Shown: one piece after another, positions 17,901 to 27,739 of the stretch
How the letters are laid out: each line of letters opens with the position of its first letter
Position numbering within the stretch: position 1 is the stretch's first letter
DNA from: Streptomyces diacarni
GTDB taxonomy: Bacteria; Actinomycetota; Actinomycetes; Streptomycetales; Streptomycetaceae
Direction of reading: 5' to 3'
Length of the DNA stretch: 64,000 nucleotides
NCBI RefSeq assembly: GCF_003323715.1
Contig: NZ_QOIN01000054.1
Span: 20,120-84,119 of the forward strand
Notes under the pieces: generated by a model
Databases searched by the model: none
Told to the model about the DNA's origin: nothing
What the model saw: only the letters and a program-made list of their open reading frames with translations
Made by a program: the position numbers and the translations under genes

Positions 17901-18497
17901 ATGACAACCCGCCGCACCCGCCGCACCGCCCGCTCCGCCACCCTGCTCGCGGTGGCCGCCGCCGCGGCGTTCTCTGTGACCGCCTGCCAAAGCACAGACA
18001 ACGACGCATCCGGCCCCCACAAGGCCAGCACCAGCGCGCAGTCCCAGGCGCAGAACGAGAGCCCCTCCCTCACCTCCAAGAACGCCTCTGCGGCTCGCAC
18101 CCAGACCCTGGTCGACGGGAGCAAGGCCAAGATCTCCAAGCTCGACGGCCAGCACTACCGCGCCGAGATCGTCAGCGACGGTGCCGTCATCGCCACACTG
18201 GACGCCGACGGACACGACGCCGGGATGGACGGCAACGGCATGTTCGTCACCCTCACCCCGGGCGGACACATCTCCTCCTGGATGGACACCGGCCAGCAAG
18301 GCCCCGGCACCTTCAACCTCGAAGGCGGCTGGAAGGCCAAGATCACCAAGCAGGACGAGGACCACTACCGCGCCCAGATCATCGGCCACGACGACGTCAT
18401 GGGCACGATCGACGCCAACGGACACGACGCAGGCCTCGACGCCAACGGCATATCCATCGTCCTCACCACCGGCGGCCTCATCAGCTCCCACGAGTGA
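17901..18497 (+). CDS. Secreted lipoprotein with two copies of a ~55-residue repeat
   Basis: The 198-residue protein has a twin-arginine-like basic N-terminus (MTTRRTRRTARS), a hydrophobic stretch and a lipobox ending VTAC, so it should be membrane-anchored outside the cell. A Ser/Ala/Gln linker follows. Then two homologous units occur, residues about 74-129 and 140-197. Both contain KAKI-K-D--HYRA-I, then T-DA-GHDAG-D-NG, then V-LT-GG-ISS. I do not recognise the family. The repeats look like short beta-rich modules that could bind a ligand. The upstream ribosome site is weak (TTAGGGATTTCCGCC). Confidence 0.75.
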   Translation: MTTRRTRRTARSATLLAVAAAAAFSVTACQSTDNDASGPHKASTSAQSQAQNESPSLTSKNASAARTQTLVDGSKAKISKLDGQHYRAEIVSDGAVIATLDADGHDAGMDGNGMFVTLTPGGHISSWMDTGQQGPGTFNLEGGWKAKITKQDEDHYRAQIIGHDDVMGTIDANGHDAGLDANGISIVLTTGGLISSHE

Positions 18498-18536
18498 GAC
18501 CCCGACAAGGCCCGGGCGAGCCAGAGGGTCGGGGTC
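18498..18536. terminator. Hairpin after the duplicated-repeat lipoprotein gene
   Basis: A perfect 9-bp inverted repeat (GACCCCGAC / GTCGGGGTC) begins directly after the stop codon. No T run follows. It also faces the convergent sulfatase operon. The rest of the roughly 365-nt gap up to the sulfatase stop shows no gene I can support. Confidence 0.5.
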
Positions 18537-18901
18537 GGGTGGCGAAGACAAGCTGGTCTCCGTCAGGAGTGCGGTGCGCCAGTCGGCCAGGTCACCTGCC
18601 CGTCCAGCGCCATGTTGCTCGCCGCCCCTGACCGACTGGCCCGTGGGCGGCCGGACGTAGAGGTGGGTGAGCTCGGGCGGGGGGTTTCCGTGTGCCCGAG
18701 CCTGGAGGCGAAGGTGCGGGCGGGCAGCGGCTTCCGGTCCGGTAAGCCTTCAGGTACTCGTACCCCACCATCCGTGTCCAGGTACGGGACCGGGTCCGCG
18801 GCCAAGGCGTTCGCGCCCGTGGTGGCGGCCATGTGTGGCCGCCACCCTTGCTTCCGGCGGACGGAATCCGCCCGGAGACCGCGTCGCGCATCTTCGTCGT
18901 T

Positions 18902-20707
18902 TCAGTTCCCAGGGAAGAGGCGCGCGAGTTCGTTCGCCAGTCCGGTCAGCTGGTCGCGGTCGGGTTGCCCGGTGGCGGCGGCCAGTTGGAGCAGCGACGT
19001 GGAACCCCGGATCGTCAGCAGCTCGGAGTCGGTGAGGCCGGGCACGAAACGGCGCACCGCTTCGACGGCCACCGGGTCGGACAGCAGTACGGCCAGCGGC
19101 GTACGCAGTCCGAGCCTGCCCTCGGGGAACTCGTCGGCCCGCGGCGCGTGATCCAGCGCCGCCGACTGCCGTGGCTGCCCCCGGTGCGCGGCGACCTGAA
19201 GGTATGCCGTGGTCACCTCCTCCGGGGTGCGGGGCAGGCCGAGGCGCTCGTACTGGTCCGGTGGAGCGTCGCCGTCGCGCAGCTGCTGCACCAGCAGGCG
19301 GAGCATGCGCAGCTCCACGTCGTCGTCCACGACCGGCCGCTCCTGCCGGGGGTCGTCGGCCAGGTCGTAGAGCAGCGCTCCGAACCGTGAGGGGTCGAAG
19401 CCGGGTGCTGTTCTGGCGGGGACCCGCAGTGTTCGGACGCCCTTGGTGAAGTCGAAGGGCTCCGCCAGTTCCGCGTCGGCCAGTTCGGCGGGGGTGAAGC
19501 GGCCCCGCCCGTGTGTGGGCATCAGGGTGTGTTCGTAGAGGGGCTGGTTCGTCGCGTCGTGGCAGGAACGCATGTAGACCCAGCGGCCGTCGGTGATGTT
19601 GACGTGGCCGCCGAACATGCCGAAGACCGCGGACTGGCGCCGCGGCACCTCGCCCAGGGAGCCGTCGGTCGCTTCGCCCAGGGGGCGGCCCTGCATGTCG
19701 GGGGTGCGGTCGACGCCGAAGAACTCCAGCAGTGTCGGGGCGATGTCGATGGTCTGGACGAGGCCCGAATGGCGGCTGCCCGCGTGTGCGGGGCGACGCG
19801 GGTCCCACACGAACAGGGGGATGTTCGACAGCTCGTTGTACCAGGGCTGGACGAGCTTGCCCCACCAGCCCTTCTCACCGAGCAGCAGCCCATGGTCGGT
19901 ACAGACGATCAGCAGGGTGTCGTCCCACAGGCCGTGCTCGTCCATCGCGTCCAGGACTCGGCCCAGCGAGTTGTCGCACATGGACAGCAGCGCCGCGTAC
20001 TCGAAGCGTGCGTGGGTGGATTGCTCCTCGGCCTCGGTGACCTTGGTGTAGTCCGGCCAGTCGAAGTGCGGGCCCTCGTAGTCGTGCGGGTAGAGGTCTT
20101 TGTAGCTCTTGTGCGAGAAGAAGGGCTCGTGCGGGTCGAAGGTCTCGATCTGCACGAACCAGTCGTCCTGGTCCCGGTTGACGCGCAGGAACTCCAGCCC
20201 CGCGTCGAAGGTGAGCGTCTGCGGGTGCTTGTCCTCGGTGTCCATGTGCGCACGGTTGATCCAGTCCTGGCGCCACAGGTCGTTGCGGTTGCTGTGGAGG
20301 TCGTCGGGCGGTACGGGGTCGGCCACCTGCCCTTTCCAGGCATCGCCTTCCTGGCCCCGGAAGAACTCCCAGGTGTTGTAGCGCCCGTGGTAGGTGGCGC
20401 CGCCGTCCTCCCAGTAGTGCTGGTGGTCACTGACCAGGTGGGTGTACACACCGTGCTGCTTGAGCATCTCGGGCATGGAGTCGTCGAACGGCTCCAGCGG
20501 GCCCCAGCTCCTGTGCAGGAAGTTGTGCCTGCCCGTGTGCAGTTCGCGGCGCGCCGGCATGCAGGGCATCGACCCCACGTAGCAGTTGTCGTACGTGGTG
20601 GACAGGGCGGCGAGGCGTGCGAAGTTCGGGGCGTGGACCCAGTCGGCGCCGTAGGGAGGCAGCAGGTGCCGGTTCAGGCTGTCGAACATGACCATGACGG
20701 CCTTCAT
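18902..20707 (-). CDS. Sulfatase of the formylglycine (S1) family
   Basis: The 601-residue enzyme is an S1 sulfatase. It has an N-terminal metal site VMFDSLNRH and the formylglycine motif C49-M-P-A-R53 within SMPCMPARRELHTGR. A second metal site, VCTDHGLLLGEKG, lies near residue 267. Cys49 must be converted to formylglycine by an FGE enzyme, not encoded in this window. No signal peptide is visible, so it should act in the cytoplasm on an imported sulfated oligosaccharide, consistent with the ABC importer in the same operon. The ATG overlaps the GH2 stop by 4 nt. Substrate is unknown; a sulfated sugar is inferred. Confidence 0.8.
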   Translation of the reverse strand: MKAVMVMFDSLNRHLLPPYGADWVHAPNFARLAALSTTYDNCYVGSMPCMPARRELHTGRHNFLHRSWGPLEPFDDSMPEMLKQHGVYTHLVSDHQHYWEDGGATYHGRYNTWEFFRGQEGDAWKGQVADPVPPDDLHSNRNDLWRQDWINRAHMDTEDKHPQTLTFDAGLEFLRVNRDQDDWFVQIETFDPHEPFFSHKSYKDLYPHDYEGPHFDWPDYTKVTEAEEQSTHARFEYAALLSMCDNSLGRVLDAMDEHGLWDDTLLIVCTDHGLLLGEKGWWGKLVQPWYNELSNIPLFVWDPRRPAHAGSRHSGLVQTIDIAPTLLEFFGVDRTPDMQGRPLGEATDGSLGEVPRRQSAVFGMFGGHVNITDGRWVYMRSCHDATNQPLYEHTLMPTHGRGRFTPAELADAELAEPFDFTKGVRTLRVPARTAPGFDPSRFGALLYDLADDPRQERPVVDDDVELRMLRLLVQQLRDGDAPPDQYERLGLPRTPEEVTTAYLQVAAHRGQPRQSAALDHAPRADEFPEGRLGLRTPLAVLLSDPVAVEAVRRFVPGLTDSELLTIRGSTSLLQLAAATGQPDRDQLTGLANELARLFPGN

Positions 20708-22689
20708 GCGTGTGCTCCTCCTGCCGGGCCTGGTGCTTCCGTGGGGCGTGGCCCTTTCGTCGAGCCCGGTTCTTCCGTGGGGTGTGGCGCTTCCGCGGGG
20801 CCTCGTCCGTTCGCGGGGCGTCGCCCGTCCTTGCCGTCGGTGGCGTCGGTGCCGGCGCGCTGCTGCCTTGCGTCGGCTTCGATGGCCGCGGGGCGGAGTT
20901 GAGCCGCGCGGATGCGCCGGATCTCGAACTTCTCCGACCGGTCGAATCCGTAGATCCCGTTCTGTTCCTGGAAAACATCGGTCAGCTGCGTGTAGCAGTA
21001 GCCGAACATGTCCGGATGGTCAAGCAGCACGCCGACGAGTCCGTCGAATCGGGTGTGGAACTCCTCGACGCTGCGTACGCGGTCGCCGTAGCCCCAGGAC
21101 CCGGTGGCCGTCTGCGGCCGCCCGGCTTCGGCGGGGTTCCACCAGATGCCGCCGAACTCGCTGACGAAGAAGGGCTGCCCCCGGTAGTCGATGGACCAGG
21201 AGTGGCCAGTGGTGTCCGACCGGTTCACGTAGGGTTCGCCGTCGGCGAGTGCGCTGTGCGCGGCGGCGAAAGCTTCCGGGTCCTGTTCGTAGTCGTGGCT
21301 GTCGAACACGTCGGACTCGGCGATCCGGTGCGCGTAGCCGGAGGTGTCGAGGACGGGCCGGGAGGTGTCGTGGGCCTTGGTGGCCAGGAACATGCCGCGC
21401 ATGACGTCGTCCAGCGCGGTGATCCTGTCGCCGTAGTCCTGCCAGGTCTCGTTCATCGGGCACCAGCCGATGATCGCCGGGTGGGAGTGGTCCCTCTCCA
21501 GTACCTCCAGCCATTCTTGGAGGTACGACGCGTCCGGTCGCTGGTTGGTGGACTGGCCCTCGCCCGTGTTGCAGCCCCAGTCGCCGAACTCGCCCCACAC
21601 CAGGTAGCCCAGTCGGTCGGCGTGGTGGAGGTAGCGCTCCTCGAAGACCTTCTGGTGCAGTCGTGCGCCGTTGAAGCCGGCCGCCTGGCCGAGCTGGATG
21701 TCGCGCACGAGATCGGCGTCGGTGGGCGCGGTCATCAGCCCGTCCGGGTAGTAGCCCTGGTCCAGTACCAGTCGCTGGAAGACGACATCGCCGTTGAGCC
21801 TGATCTGCTTGCCGGTGATGGCGACGCTGCGCAGCCCTGCGTACGACTCCACCGTGTCGACGGCGCGTCCGTCCGCGTCGCGCAGCTCGATGTCGAGTCC
21901 GTAGAGATGGGGGTCGTCCGGCGACCAGAGCCGGACCCGCTCGGGTGGCAGGACCAGGCTGAGCCGGGGTGTGAGGTCGAGGTCGGCGCGCACGGTGCCG
22001 CTGACCGCCTCGCCCGCGCCGTCGCTGACGTGGACGTGGACGACGCCGCCGGGCAGGTTCGCCGAGAGCGGCACCTCCACCTCGAACGCTCCTGCCGCCA
22101 CGTTCGGTGTGATGCGGGGGCGGCGGATGGCGGTCTGCGGCACCGGTTCCATCCACACCGTCTGCCAGATGCCCGTGGTGCGCCTGTAGGTGGCCGCGCG
22201 GGGCGTGTAGCGCACCGACTGCTTTCCTCTGGCCTGTGGCGCCTCGGGGTCGTCGCGGGCCCGGACCACGACAGGCACCGGCTCTCCCGCGGGTGCGGCG
22301 TCGGTGACGTCGAGGCTGAAGCCGCAGAAGCCGCCGCGGTGCCGGCCCACCTCGATGCCGTTCACCCACACCGTCGCGTCGTGATCGACCGCGCCGAAGT
22401 GCAGCAGCACCCGGTCGCCTGCCCATTGCGGTGGGACGGTGATTGTGCGGCGGTACCAGACGGCGCGCAGGAAGTCCTGCTCCTCGACCCCCGAGAGCCG
22501 GGCCTCCGGGGCGAAGGGGACCACGATCTCGCCGGACAGTTCCCTCCCGGTCAGCCCGCGCTCCCGGCCGGTGTCGGACCGGTCGGTCTCGAACCCCCAT
22601 CTGCCGTTGAGGTTCTGCCAGCGGTCGCGCTGGAACTGCGGCCGCGGATACTCCGGCCGGGGCGGGTCGGTCCGATCGTCAGCCGGCAT
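20704..22689 (-). CDS. Glycoside hydrolase family 2 (beta-galactosidase/glucuronidase/mannosidase type)
   Basis: The 661-residue enzyme shows the GH2 order of sugar-binding jelly roll (about 12-190), immunoglobulin-like domain (about 190-295) and TIM barrel. The acid/base is Glu414 in MNETW and the nucleophile is Glu511 in FVSEFGG. It has no signal peptide, so it should be cytoplasmic. The last 50 residues are a Pro/Thr/Glu-Gly tail with PTE-PGST-like repeats. I chose the ATG preceded by GAAAGGTGG over a GTG 9 nt upstream. Linkage specificity cannot be read from sequence alone. Confidence 0.82.
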   Translation of the reverse strand: MPADDRTDPPRPEYPRPQFQRDRWQNLNGRWGFETDRSDTGRERGLTGRELSGEIVVPFAPEARLSGVEEQDFLRAVWYRRTITVPPQWAGDRVLLHFGAVDHDATVWVNGIEVGRHRGGFCGFSLDVTDAAPAGEPVPVVVRARDDPEAPQARGKQSVRYTPRAATYRRTTGIWQTVWMEPVPQTAIRRPRITPNVAAGAFEVEVPLSANLPGGVVHVHVSDGAGEAVSGTVRADLDLTPRLSLVLPPERVRLWSPDDPHLYGLDIELRDADGRAVDTVESYAGLRSVAITGKQIRLNGDVVFQRLVLDQGYYPDGLMTAPTDADLVRDIQLGQAAGFNGARLHQKVFEERYLHHADRLGYLVWGEFGDWGCNTGEGQSTNQRPDASYLQEWLEVLERDHSHPAIIGWCPMNETWQDYGDRITALDDVMRGMFLATKAHDTSRPVLDTSGYAHRIAESDVFDSHDYEQDPEAFAAAHSALADGEPYVNRSDTTGHSWSIDYRGQPFFVSEFGGIWWNPAEAGRPQTATGSWGYGDRVRSVEEFHTRFDGLVGVLLDHPDMFGYCYTQLTDVFQEQNGIYGFDRSEKFEIRRIRAAQLRPAAIEADARQQRAGTDATDGKDGRRPANGRGPAEAPHPTEEPGSTKGPRPTEAPGPAGGAHA

Positions 22690-22772
22690 GGGAGCCACCT
22701 TTCCACTCAGCTGGTCTCAGCTCATCTCGGTGCGTCGACAGTTCGCCGGCGGGTGCCGCCACCCGCCGGCTC

Positions 22773-25700
22773 TCAGGCCACCGGGTCGCGGAACCGGAGG
22801 GTGAGCAGTTCGAACGGGCGCAGCTCCAGTGCGACCCCGTCCTCGGGGGTTGCCTCGCACAGCGCCTCGCTGTCCACGGAACGCTCCAGAAGGTCGGTGG
22901 CCACAGCCTCGCGCCAGGAGAAGTGGGTGCGCACGGTGGCGCGGGAGCGATTGCCGTGTGCCTCGTAGAGGCGCACTACGAGGTCGCCCGAGCGGTCCTC
23001 GGCGAGTTTGACGCTCTCCACCACGACAGCGGGGTCGGAGACCTCCAGCAACGGCTGCGCCGCGGCGCCGCGCACCGTGCGCAGGGGCAGCTGCAGCGCG
23101 TACCCGTCCGCGATGGCCTCGGGGATCCCTCCGGGGCGCAGGCTGACGGAGAAGGTGTGCCGCCCCTGGTCCGCTGACGGGTCGGGGTAGCGCGGCGCGC
23201 GCAGCAGGGACAGCCGCACCGTCGTCATCGGGCGGCCTGCGGGGGCCTGCGCGTTGCGGATGTCGTGACCGTAGACGACATCGTTGGCGAGGGCGACGCC
23301 GTACCCTGGCTCGCCGACATGGACCCACCGGTGCGCGACGGTCTCGAAGCGGGCGGTGTCCCAGGAGGTGTTCTGGTGGATCGGCCGGTGCAGGTGACCG
23401 AACTGGATCTCCGAGGTGGACCGGTCCGTCCTGATGTCCAGCGGAAAGGCGAGCTTGAGCAGTTTCTGCGACTCGTGCCAGTCGATGTCGAAGGCGTAGG
23501 TGAGCTTGCCTTCGGACAGCCGCACCCACATGGTGATCGCCGTCTGGCCGCGCTCGTGCCGCACCACGACCGCGTCGTCGGCGATGCTGATGGACACCGG
23601 TTCCACGAGGTCGTGACCGCTGCGCTTGTCCTCGTCGTTGATGTCCCACGCGTCCCACTCGCGCGGGGTGTCGCGGAAGAGTTGCAGGACTCCGCCGGCG
23701 ACGCCCTGGGGCAGCAGCTCCCGTTCTGCGACCGTGTCGAGGACCGAGACGAGGGTGCCGCGTCCGTCGATCTCGACGTGCAGCGCCCCGTCGTCGAGCA
23801 CGAACCGGTCGTTCACCTGATGGGGGGCCGCCGCCTGGGGTGGCGAGGCGGGGCCGATGCCCGCCGCCGGTACGCCGTGCAGCGGGTAGGGGCCCGCGTT
23901 GGCGGCGACCGGTGCGCGGCCGTCGTCGCCTTCCCCCTCTCCCCCGCCGTCAGCGCCGCCGAGTGCGTCGAGCGCGCTCGTCACCAGGGCCTGCAGCTCG
24001 CTCTCCACCCGGTCGTAGTCCCGCTCGGCGTCCTGGTGTACCCAGGCGATCGACGTGCCCGGCAGGATGTCGTGGAACTGGAGCAGCAGTACCGTCTCCC
24101 AGATCCGCCGCAGCTCGTCGTACGGGTAAGGGGTGTTGCCGCGCAGAGCAGCTGTCGCCGCCCACAGCTCGGCCTCCCTCAGCAGGGCCTCGCTGTGCCG
24201 GTTGCCCCGCTTGCTCCGCGCGTGCGAGATGAGCGTGCCGCGGTGCAGTTCGAGGTACATTTCGCCGACCCATACGGGCGGCGTGGGCAGTTCGGCCTCG
24301 GCGGTGCGGAAGAAGCTGTCCGGGTCGTCCATCCGCACGCGCGGCGATCCGTCCAGGTCGTGCTTGCGCCGGGCCGCTGCCAGCATCTCCCTGGTGGGGC
24401 CGCCACCGCCGTCACCCCACCCGTACAGTCCGAGGACGTGCCGGGCCGCGCCCTTCTGCCGGAACGTCCGCTCGGTGCGTGCGAGGTCCGCGGCACCGAG
24501 GTCGGAGTTGTAGGTCTCGGCGGGCGGGAAGTGGGTGAACAGCCGGGATCCGTCGATGCCTTCCCACAGGAAGCTGGAGTGGGGCATCGCGTTGGTCTCG
24601 TTCCAGGACGGTTTCTGGGTGAGGAAGTAGCGGGCGCCCGCCGCCCTGGCGATCTGCGGCAGCGCGGCGGTGTACCCGAAGGAGTCGGGCAGCCACACCT
24701 CCTCGCTGTCCACGCCGAACTCCTCGGCGAAGAAGCGTTTGCCGAGCACGAACTGGCGGGCCAGTGCCTCACCTGAGGGCATGTTCGTGTCGGATTCGAC
24801 CCACATGCCGCCGACCGGGCGGATGACACCCGCGGCCACCGCCGCCCTGACCCGTTCGAACAGGCCCGGCTGGTGTTCCTTGAGCCAGGCGTACTGCTGC
24901 GCCGAGGAGGCGGCGAACACGAACTCCGGGTGGCTTTCGCTCAGGTCCAGCACGTTGGCGAACGTCCGCGCCACCTTGCGTACGGTCTCGCGTACCGGCC
25001 ACAGCCAGGCGCAGTCGATGTGGGCGTGGCCGACAGCGGAGACGATGAGGGAGCTGTCGGCGGCTCGGCCCGCCAGTACGGGGGCGAGGACCTCGCGGCC
25101 GCGCGCCGCCGTGCCCGCCACGTCCTCGGGGTCCATGACGTCGACCATGCGCTCCAGCGCGACGACGATCTCGGCGCGCCGCGAGCCCTGTTCCGGCAGG
25201 ACGTCGACCAGTCCGTCGAGGGCGGCCACGTCCTGCAGCAGCTCCCACACCTGCTCCTCGCGCACGGCGACCGACAGCTGCTTGAGGCGGTACAGCGGCT
25301 CCTCGCCCGCGGTGGCCTTGTCGCCCATCGCCGTGGGCTCGTACTCGTAGGGCACCTGCACGATCGGATTCGCCGCGGCCTCGATCAGCAGCCGGAAGGG
25401 GCCGGACTTGGGGAGGGGGACCCAGGAGTTGTAGGGCTCGATCGCTTTGACGATCTCTCCGTCGGGGCGGTAGACCATCGCCTCGGCCTGGAAGCCGGGC
25501 TGATCTCCTGTGAACCCCAGGTCGACGACGAGTTCGGTCTCCTCGCCGGCCCACTCCCCCGGTACCTCGCCGCTGACCTCGAACCAGGTGGTGTCCCAGG
25601 GCCTGCCCCAGGCCTGGCCGAGAGTGAAGGGCGCGAACCGCTCCTTGACCGCCTCGGCGAACGGCACGGGCTCGCCCCCGACCGTCCACGCGGCGATCCG

Positions 25701-25823
25701 GACCGGACGGGTGTCGCGGTGGACAGCGGGCCGGATGCGGAACCTGGTGAACCGCCGGACGCGCTGCATCGCCAAAGCGGTGGCGTCGAGCTGCACCCGG
25801 CCGTGCGGATTGTCGTCAGCCAA
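22773..25823 (-). CDS. Alpha-mannosidase, glycoside hydrolase family 38
   Basis: The 1,016-residue enzyme has an N-terminal Ig-like/beta region (1-255) and the GH38 catalytic domain. The zinc motif is H266-A-H268-I-D270 and the probable nucleophile is Asp380 in WLPDSFGY. The helical domain and a large C-terminal beta domain follow. It should remove alpha-mannosyl residues from an imported oligosaccharide in the cytoplasm, since there is no signal peptide. The start is TTG, supported by AAGGAG 9 nt upstream and the absence of a better start. The acidic linker around residues 615-645 (GGADGGGEGEGDD) is of low complexity. Confidence 0.86.
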   Translation of the reverse strand: MADDNPHGRVQLDATALAMQRVRRFTRFRIRPAVHRDTRPVRIAAWTVGGEPVPFAEAVKERFAPFTLGQAWGRPWDTTWFEVSGEVPGEWAGEETELVVDLGFTGDQPGFQAEAMVYRPDGEIVKAIEPYNSWVPLPKSGPFRLLIEAAANPIVQVPYEYEPTAMGDKATAGEEPLYRLKQLSVAVREEQVWELLQDVAALDGLVDVLPEQGSRRAEIVVALERMVDVMDPEDVAGTAARGREVLAPVLAGRAADSSLIVSAVGHAHIDCAWLWPVRETVRKVARTFANVLDLSESHPEFVFAASSAQQYAWLKEHQPGLFERVRAAVAAGVIRPVGGMWVESDTNMPSGEALARQFVLGKRFFAEEFGVDSEEVWLPDSFGYTAALPQIARAAGARYFLTQKPSWNETNAMPHSSFLWEGIDGSRLFTHFPPAETYNSDLGAADLARTERTFRQKGAARHVLGLYGWGDGGGGPTREMLAAARRKHDLDGSPRVRMDDPDSFFRTAEAELPTPPVWVGEMYLELHRGTLISHARSKRGNRHSEALLREAELWAATAALRGNTPYPYDELRRIWETVLLLQFHDILPGTSIAWVHQDAERDYDRVESELQALVTSALDALGGADGGGEGEGDDGRAPVAANAGPYPLHGVPAAGIGPASPPQAAAPHQVNDRFVLDDGALHVEIDGRGTLVSVLDTVAERELLPQGVAGGVLQLFRDTPREWDAWDINDEDKRSGHDLVEPVSISIADDAVVVRHERGQTAITMWVRLSEGKLTYAFDIDWHESQKLLKLAFPLDIRTDRSTSEIQFGHLHRPIHQNTSWDTARFETVAHRWVHVGEPGYGVALANDVVYGHDIRNAQAPAGRPMTTVRLSLLRAPRYPDPSADQGRHTFSVSLRPGGIPEAIADGYALQLPLRTVRGAAAQPLLEVSDPAVVVESVKLAEDRSGDLVVRLYEAHGNRSRATVRTHFSWREAVATDLLERSVDSEALCEATPEDGVALELRPFELLTLRFRDPVA

Positions 25824-25943
25824 GAGAGCGTCTCCTTTTCGTACTGCTGGTGATTCCGGTTTTGAGTGCGTCGGGGGTGCTTCAGGCTGCTTCAGATGCA
25901 GAGGGGAGGTCTGTGCCGGTGGGTGACGGGCTGCGGCGTGGGG

Positions 25944-26828
25944 TCAGGCCTTGACGGCGCCGCCGAGGCTGGAGCGCATCAGGTGTCGCCGCAGGAAGAG
26001 GTACAGCACGGCGGGCGGTGCCATGTAGACGACGGCGCTCGCGGCGAGGACCCCCCAGTCGACCTGGTTGAAGGCGGTGAACGAGCGGAACAGGCCGATC
26101 GAGAGCGGATAGAGGTCGGGCGACTGCAAGAGCACGAGCGGGGTGAGGAAGTCGCCCCACACGGCCATGAACGTCAGCATGGCGGCGGCCCCGAGCCCCG
26201 GTCCTACCAGCGGCAGGATGATGCGCCGGATCGTGCCGAACCGGCTGCAGCCGTCGAGCCACGCCGCCTCTTCCAGCTGATACGGAATGGCGTCGATGGT
26301 GCCTTTGAGCAGCCACAGGGTGATCGGCAGCGCCGCCGACGCCTCGACCAGGATCAGGCCGAGATAGCTGTCGTCCAGTTCGATCCTGACCATCAGCAGG
26401 TACAGGGCGACGATCGTCGCCGGTGGTGGGATCACCCGGATCAGCAGGATCGCGAACATGAAGGTTCGGCGTCCACGGAACCGGTAGCGGGAAAGCGCGT
26501 AGGCCCCCAGGACACCGCAGGCCAGGTTCAGGGCGGTCGCGGCGAAGGAGACGATGACGCTGTTGAGGAACAGCCGCGGTGTGGCGCCGTCGGTGAAGAA
26601 CCGGACGAAGTTGTCCAGCGTGAACGCCGGAAGGCCGACCGTGGGCCCGCCGTCGGCGTCCACGGCCGTGAGCGCCACCCATGCGAACGGTACGACGCAG
26701 AACAGCGCGAGCAGCACCATCAGCACGTACTGCAGCACCCGCTGCACAACCGCCCACATGGGCTTGCGGCGACGCGGGCCGACCGCCCCTGCGGCCGTCC
26801 TCGGCTCGATGGTTGTCGTGGCCGCCAT
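25944..26828 (-). CDS. Sugar ABC transporter permease, MalG type
   Basis: The 294-residue protein has six hydrophobic segments and the EAA loop EEAAWLDGCSRFGTIRRIILPL that contacts the ATPase. Its ATG overlaps the previous permease stop by one base. It forms the inner-membrane channel with the MalF-type partner. No ATPase is present in this operon; Streptomyces importers of this class usually share the MsiK ATPase encoded elsewhere. Confidence 0.85.
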   Translation of the reverse strand: MAATTTIEPRTAAGAVGPRRRKPMWAVVQRVLQYVLMVLLALFCVVPFAWVALTAVDADGGPTVGLPAFTLDNFVRFFTDGATPRLFLNSVIVSFAATALNLACGVLGAYALSRYRFRGRRTFMFAILLIRVIPPPATIVALYLLMVRIELDDSYLGLILVEASAALPITLWLLKGTIDAIPYQLEEAAWLDGCSRFGTIRRIILPLVGPGLGAAAMLTFMAVWGDFLTPLVLLQSPDLYPLSIGLFRSFTAFNQVDWGVLAASAVVYMAPPAVLYLFLRRHLMRSSLGGAVKA

Positions 26829-27739
26829 CAGACCTCCACCTTGGCCAGCCGGGCGTAGGTCATGCCCAGGATCGTCAGCAGGATGAGCAGGATCACGGAG
26901 GCGGCGCTGCCCAGGCCGATCTGGGAGTACTTGAAGGCGCTCTGGAAGATGTAGATGGAGGTGATCTCCGTGTCCTGGCCCGGACCGCCCTGGGTGAGGA
27001 AGTAGACCAGGCCGAAGACGCCGACCGTGGTGATGGTGGTCAGCAGCAGGTAGAGGAAGACCGGTCCGCGGATCAGGGGCAGGGTGATGTGCCGGAAGAC
27101 CTGCAGTGCGCTCGCGCCGTCCATCCGCGAGGCCTCGATCAGCTCGTCAGGCACGTCCTCCAGCGCGGCCTGGAACATGATCATGGCGAATGCGATACCG
27201 CGCCACACGTTGATGAGGATCACCGAGGCCATCGGGTATTCCTGCAACGGCGCCGCGGCTCCCGAACCGAACAGCCCGAGCAGCCGGTTGAACGTGCCGT
27301 CGCTCTCCGAGGAGAGCACGCTCGCCCAGGTCAACGACGCGACGACCTCGGGCACCACCATCGGCAGGAGCATCAGCGCACCGAACAGGCCCTTACCTCG
27401 CAACCACTTCTGGCGCAGCAGCAGTGCGGCGAGCATGCCGAGCACCGTCTGGCCGATGATGGCCGACCAGAGCACGAACTCTCCCGTACGGCCCAGCGAT
27501 TCGAGGAAGTCCGCGGACCCGAGCAGGTTCCGGAAGTTCTCTAGCCCGACGAACTGCGGGTCGCGCGCGGCGAACCCGGTCAGCTGCGTGTTGGTGAGGC
27601 CGAGGTAGACGCCGTAAGCAGCCGGGGCGATCACGAAGACCGCGATCAAGAGGACCGAGGGGCCGAGCAGCAGGGGCAGCGCGGCACGCTCACGCCGGCG
27701 CCGTGTCGGCCGGGCGGCGGGGTTCTTCACCGTGGTCAT
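26828..27739 (-). CDS. Sugar ABC transporter permease, MalF type
   Basis: The 303-residue protein has six hydrophobic segments and the EAA motif ELIEASRMDGASALQVFRHI. Its basic N-terminus (RPTRRRRERA) precedes the first helix. The ATG overlaps the binding-protein stop by 4 nt. It is the partner of the following MalG-type permease in a binding protein-dependent oligosaccharide importer. Confidence 0.85.
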   Translation of the reverse strand: MTTVKNPAARPTRRRRERAALPLLLGPSVLLIAVFVIAPAAYGVYLGLTNTQLTGFAARDPQFVGLENFRNLLGSADFLESLGRTGEFVLWSAIIGQTVLGMLAALLLRQKWLRGKGLFGALMLLPMVVPEVVASLTWASVLSSESDGTFNRLLGLFGSGAAAPLQEYPMASVILINVWRGIAFAMIMFQAALEDVPDELIEASRMDGASALQVFRHITLPLIRGPVFLYLLLTTITTVGVFGLVYFLTQGGPGQDTEITSIYIFQSAFKYSQIGLGSAASVILLILLTILGMTYARLAKVEV

